From contig JAFKFN010000008.1 in the NCBI GenBank assembly GCA_017308255.1, forward strand, positions 62,001 to 126,000: DNA of 64,000 nucleotides, in the 5' to 3' direction. The position numbers were made by a program, and so were the translations under genes. Below, one piece after another: positions 62,857 to 64,000 of the stretch. The notes below the pieces were generated by a model, which saw nothing but the letters and a program-made list of their open reading frames with translations, ran no database searches and was not told where the DNA came from. This stretch comes from Altererythrobacter sp. (GTDB lineage Bacteria; Pseudomonadota; Alphaproteobacteria; Sphingomonadales; Sphingomonadaceae). The first letter of the stretch is position 1. The number at the start of each line of letters is the position of its first letter.

Positions 62857-63318
62857 TCAGTTCAGGCTTCTTCGATCGACGCTTTCCGCGCGCTGGCGGA
62901 ACGGGCAATGCAGCGGATCGGCGAGCGGCGGTGGGCGATGGGCGGCGGAGGAAAGGCCCAGTTCGCGCCGGGCGGCAAGCGCGGCCCAGCAGATCGCGCC
63001 TGAAAGGCCATGGGGCATGGCCGCATCGGCCGTTACGCCGCTGGCGTTTCCGGCGTGGTAGAGCAGGCCGAGCAGGGCCGCCTCATCCGCCGTCAGGGCC
63101 CGGCTGCAACAGCATTCCGGCGTCAGTTCACGCTCCAGATGGGCTTCGACCAGCGCGAAGAGGCTGTCGCAGGCGACCGCGGCCATCATCGCGCTGCCGG
63201 GGCCGCGATAGACATCGGCCATCGCGGCGCGGCGATCGACATCCACCGCTCGCGCGGCCGCCCAGCGGCGGAACATCTTCACGAAGATCGCTTGCGGGAA
63301 CGAATAGATCTGGCTCAT
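62857..63318 (-). CDS. Hypothetical protein with CCC motif, Fur-type box upstream
   Basis: This 153-residue, mostly helical protein has an ECCCSR motif (about residue 72) and a second Cys near the C terminus (LHCPFRQ). It has no signal peptide or membrane segment. The ATG at 63318 (MSQIYSFPQ) has GGAGG five bases upstream. A Fur-like box lies 23 bp before it. It is downstream of a TonB siderophore-type receptor gene on the same strand. I do not know the family. The context and cysteines suggest an iron-responsive, metal-binding role, which is inference. Confidence 0.7.
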   Translation of the reverse strand: MSQIYSFPQAIFVKMFRRWAAARAVDVDRRAAMADVYRGPGSAMMAAVACDSLFALVEAHLERELTPECCCSRALTADEAALLGLLYHAGNASGVTADAAMPHGLSGAICWAALAARRELGLSSAAHRPPPLADPLHCPFRQRAESVDRRSLN

Positions 63319-63340
63319 CGGCGCCTCCATAAGAGACGCT

Positions 63341-63361
63341 AATGCGAATCGTTCTCATTTG
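63341..63361. promoter_or_regulatory. Fur-type iron box
   Basis: AATGCGAATCGTTCTCATTTG is an imperfect palindrome close to the classical Fur box and similar to the site at 16032-16052. It lies directly upstream of the gene at 62857-63318. Confidence 0.68.
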
Positions 63362-63432
63362 TAAAGCCCGGATGACGAAGGAATCGACAGGGCGGACGAA
63401 TGTGCGGCCAGCCCGCCCCGCGCCCATACGAA

Positions 63433-63532
63433 TTGTCCGGCCGGAGCGAGGCCAAACGGCTCCGCGCCAGCCGGACAAGCCGGTTCGCTGAATATGGGAG
63501 TATCCCGCCGGCGCAAGGACGGTCGCGCCGGC
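63433..63532. other. Two hairpins downstream of the TonB receptor gene
   Basis: GCCGGCGC / GCGCCGGC (63507-63532) and a longer TTGTCCGGC / GCCGGACAA pair (63433-63478). Neither has a T tract. They could end or protect the receptor transcript. Confidence 0.4.
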
Positions 63533-63544
63533 GAGAACAGGTGG

Positions 63545-64000
63545 TCAGTACGTGGCAACGAACGACAGCAGCGCCTCGCGCCCATTCGCCGGCACCGCGA
63601 AGTGCGGGTTGCGCAGCTTGGTGATGTAGCGCTTGTCGGTCAGGTTGTTGACGTTCAGCCGGATGGTGAACGTATCGTCGAACCGATACTGCGCCCGTGC
63701 ATCGTAGCGCACGTAGCCTTCCGCCGAGACCAGGTTGGCCGCATCGGCATAGCGCTTCGACGCCCCATAGGCACCGCCCCCGATGCTGAAACGCGGGGTG
63801 ACCTGCCAATCGACCGTGGCCGCCAGGTTGTGCTTGGGCGTCTGCGGCAAGGCATTGCCGTCATTCGCCGAACTGTCGCGCAGCTCGCTGTCGATATAGG
63901 TATATCCGACGAGCATCGTCACTGGTCCGGCCCGGCCGGACGCGCTGATCTCGAAACCCTGCAGGCGCGCCGCGGCGAGGATCTCTGTCACGTCGCCGGT
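63545..64000 (-). CDS. TonB-dependent siderophore receptor, C-terminal part
   Basis: Only the last 151 residues are in the window; the gene continues past the right edge. The visible part is the end of a beta barrel: LQGFEISASGRAGPVTMLVGYTYIDSEL, YADAANLVSAEGYVRYDARAQYRF, FTIRLNVNNLTDKRYI, and a final aromatic FVATY. The pattern with LNVNNLTDKRY is that of siderophore receptors. The adjacent Fur-like box fits. Confidence 0.87.
   Translation of the reverse strand, partial: TGDVTEILAAARLQGFEISASGRAGPVTMLVGYTYIDSELRDSSANDGNALPQTPKHNLAATVDWQVTPRFSIGGGAYGASKRYADAANLVSAEGYVRYDARAQYRFDDTFTIRLNVNNLTDKRYITKLRNPHFAVPANGREALLSFVATY

Overview
The window is GC-rich chromosomal DNA from an alphaproteobacterium, most likely a sphingomonad (Novosphingobium/Sphingobium type). 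I infer this from the families present: lignostilbene-dioxygenase-type oxygenases, a LigM/DesA-type aromatic O-demethylase, alpha-type SspB, DUF6607 beside a TonB receptor, and many short palindromic intergenic repeats of the kind common in that group. I see no rRNA, CRISPR array, transposase or integrase. One tRNA (Thr, CGT anticodon) and one TPP riboswitch are present.

Layout. 0-7.8 kb is mostly housekeeping: the edge of a GH130-like gene, an SDR, hisB-hisH, sspB, gmk, dapD and small envelope proteins. 8-19.4 kb is accessory: an SDR/DUF3237 pair, a GMC oxidoreductase with a SnoaL-like partner, a divergent NTF2-like gene plus lipoprotein, a MetE-like/IclR pair, and an iron-type TonB receptor with DUF6607 behind a Fur-like box. 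19.4-23.6 kb holds one-carbon genes: a LigM/DesA-type O-demethylase, metF and folD. 23.7-49.5 kb is a dense aromatic and alcohol oxidation region: two carotenoid-oxygenase-family (lignostilbene dioxygenase) genes, two aldehyde dehydrogenases, a zinc alcohol dehydrogenase, a PQQ alcohol dehydrogenase, a p-cresol-methylhydroxylase/vanillyl-alcohol-oxidase-type flavoprotein with its cytochrome c, an AAHS-type MFS transporter, and MarR and LuxR regulators. 49.5-64 kb returns to general functions: small hydrolases, DUF427, DUF72, a desaturase, AlkD-like, thiC with its TPP riboswitch, tRNA-Thr, OmpA-like, gdhA, and a Fur-boxed gene beside a siderophore-type TonB receptor.

How it fits together. Four divergent promoters at 11.58, 39.01, 43.33 and 47.94 kb carry the same short palindrome (TAAC-N4-GTTA, one copy degenerate). 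They sit between the transcription units that encode the GMC oxidoreductase, PQQ dehydrogenase, flavocytochrome, MFS transporter, MarR protein and one lignostilbene dioxygenase. Almost every unit also carries a small NTF2/SnoaL-fold protein or a related longer secreted protein. My reading is a scattered regulon, plausibly MarR-controlled, for side-chain oxidation and carbon-carbon cleavage of lignin-type phenolics. Methyl groups released from methoxy substituents would be handled by the metF/folD branch. Enzyme families are recognised from motifs. Substrates and the regulon itself are inference.

The window also shows decay and insertion events: an amber codon that truncates a LuxR regulator, an apparent frameshift in a DUF2726 gene, and palindromic repeats lying inside the 5' coding regions of the cytochrome c and PQQ dehydrogenase genes.
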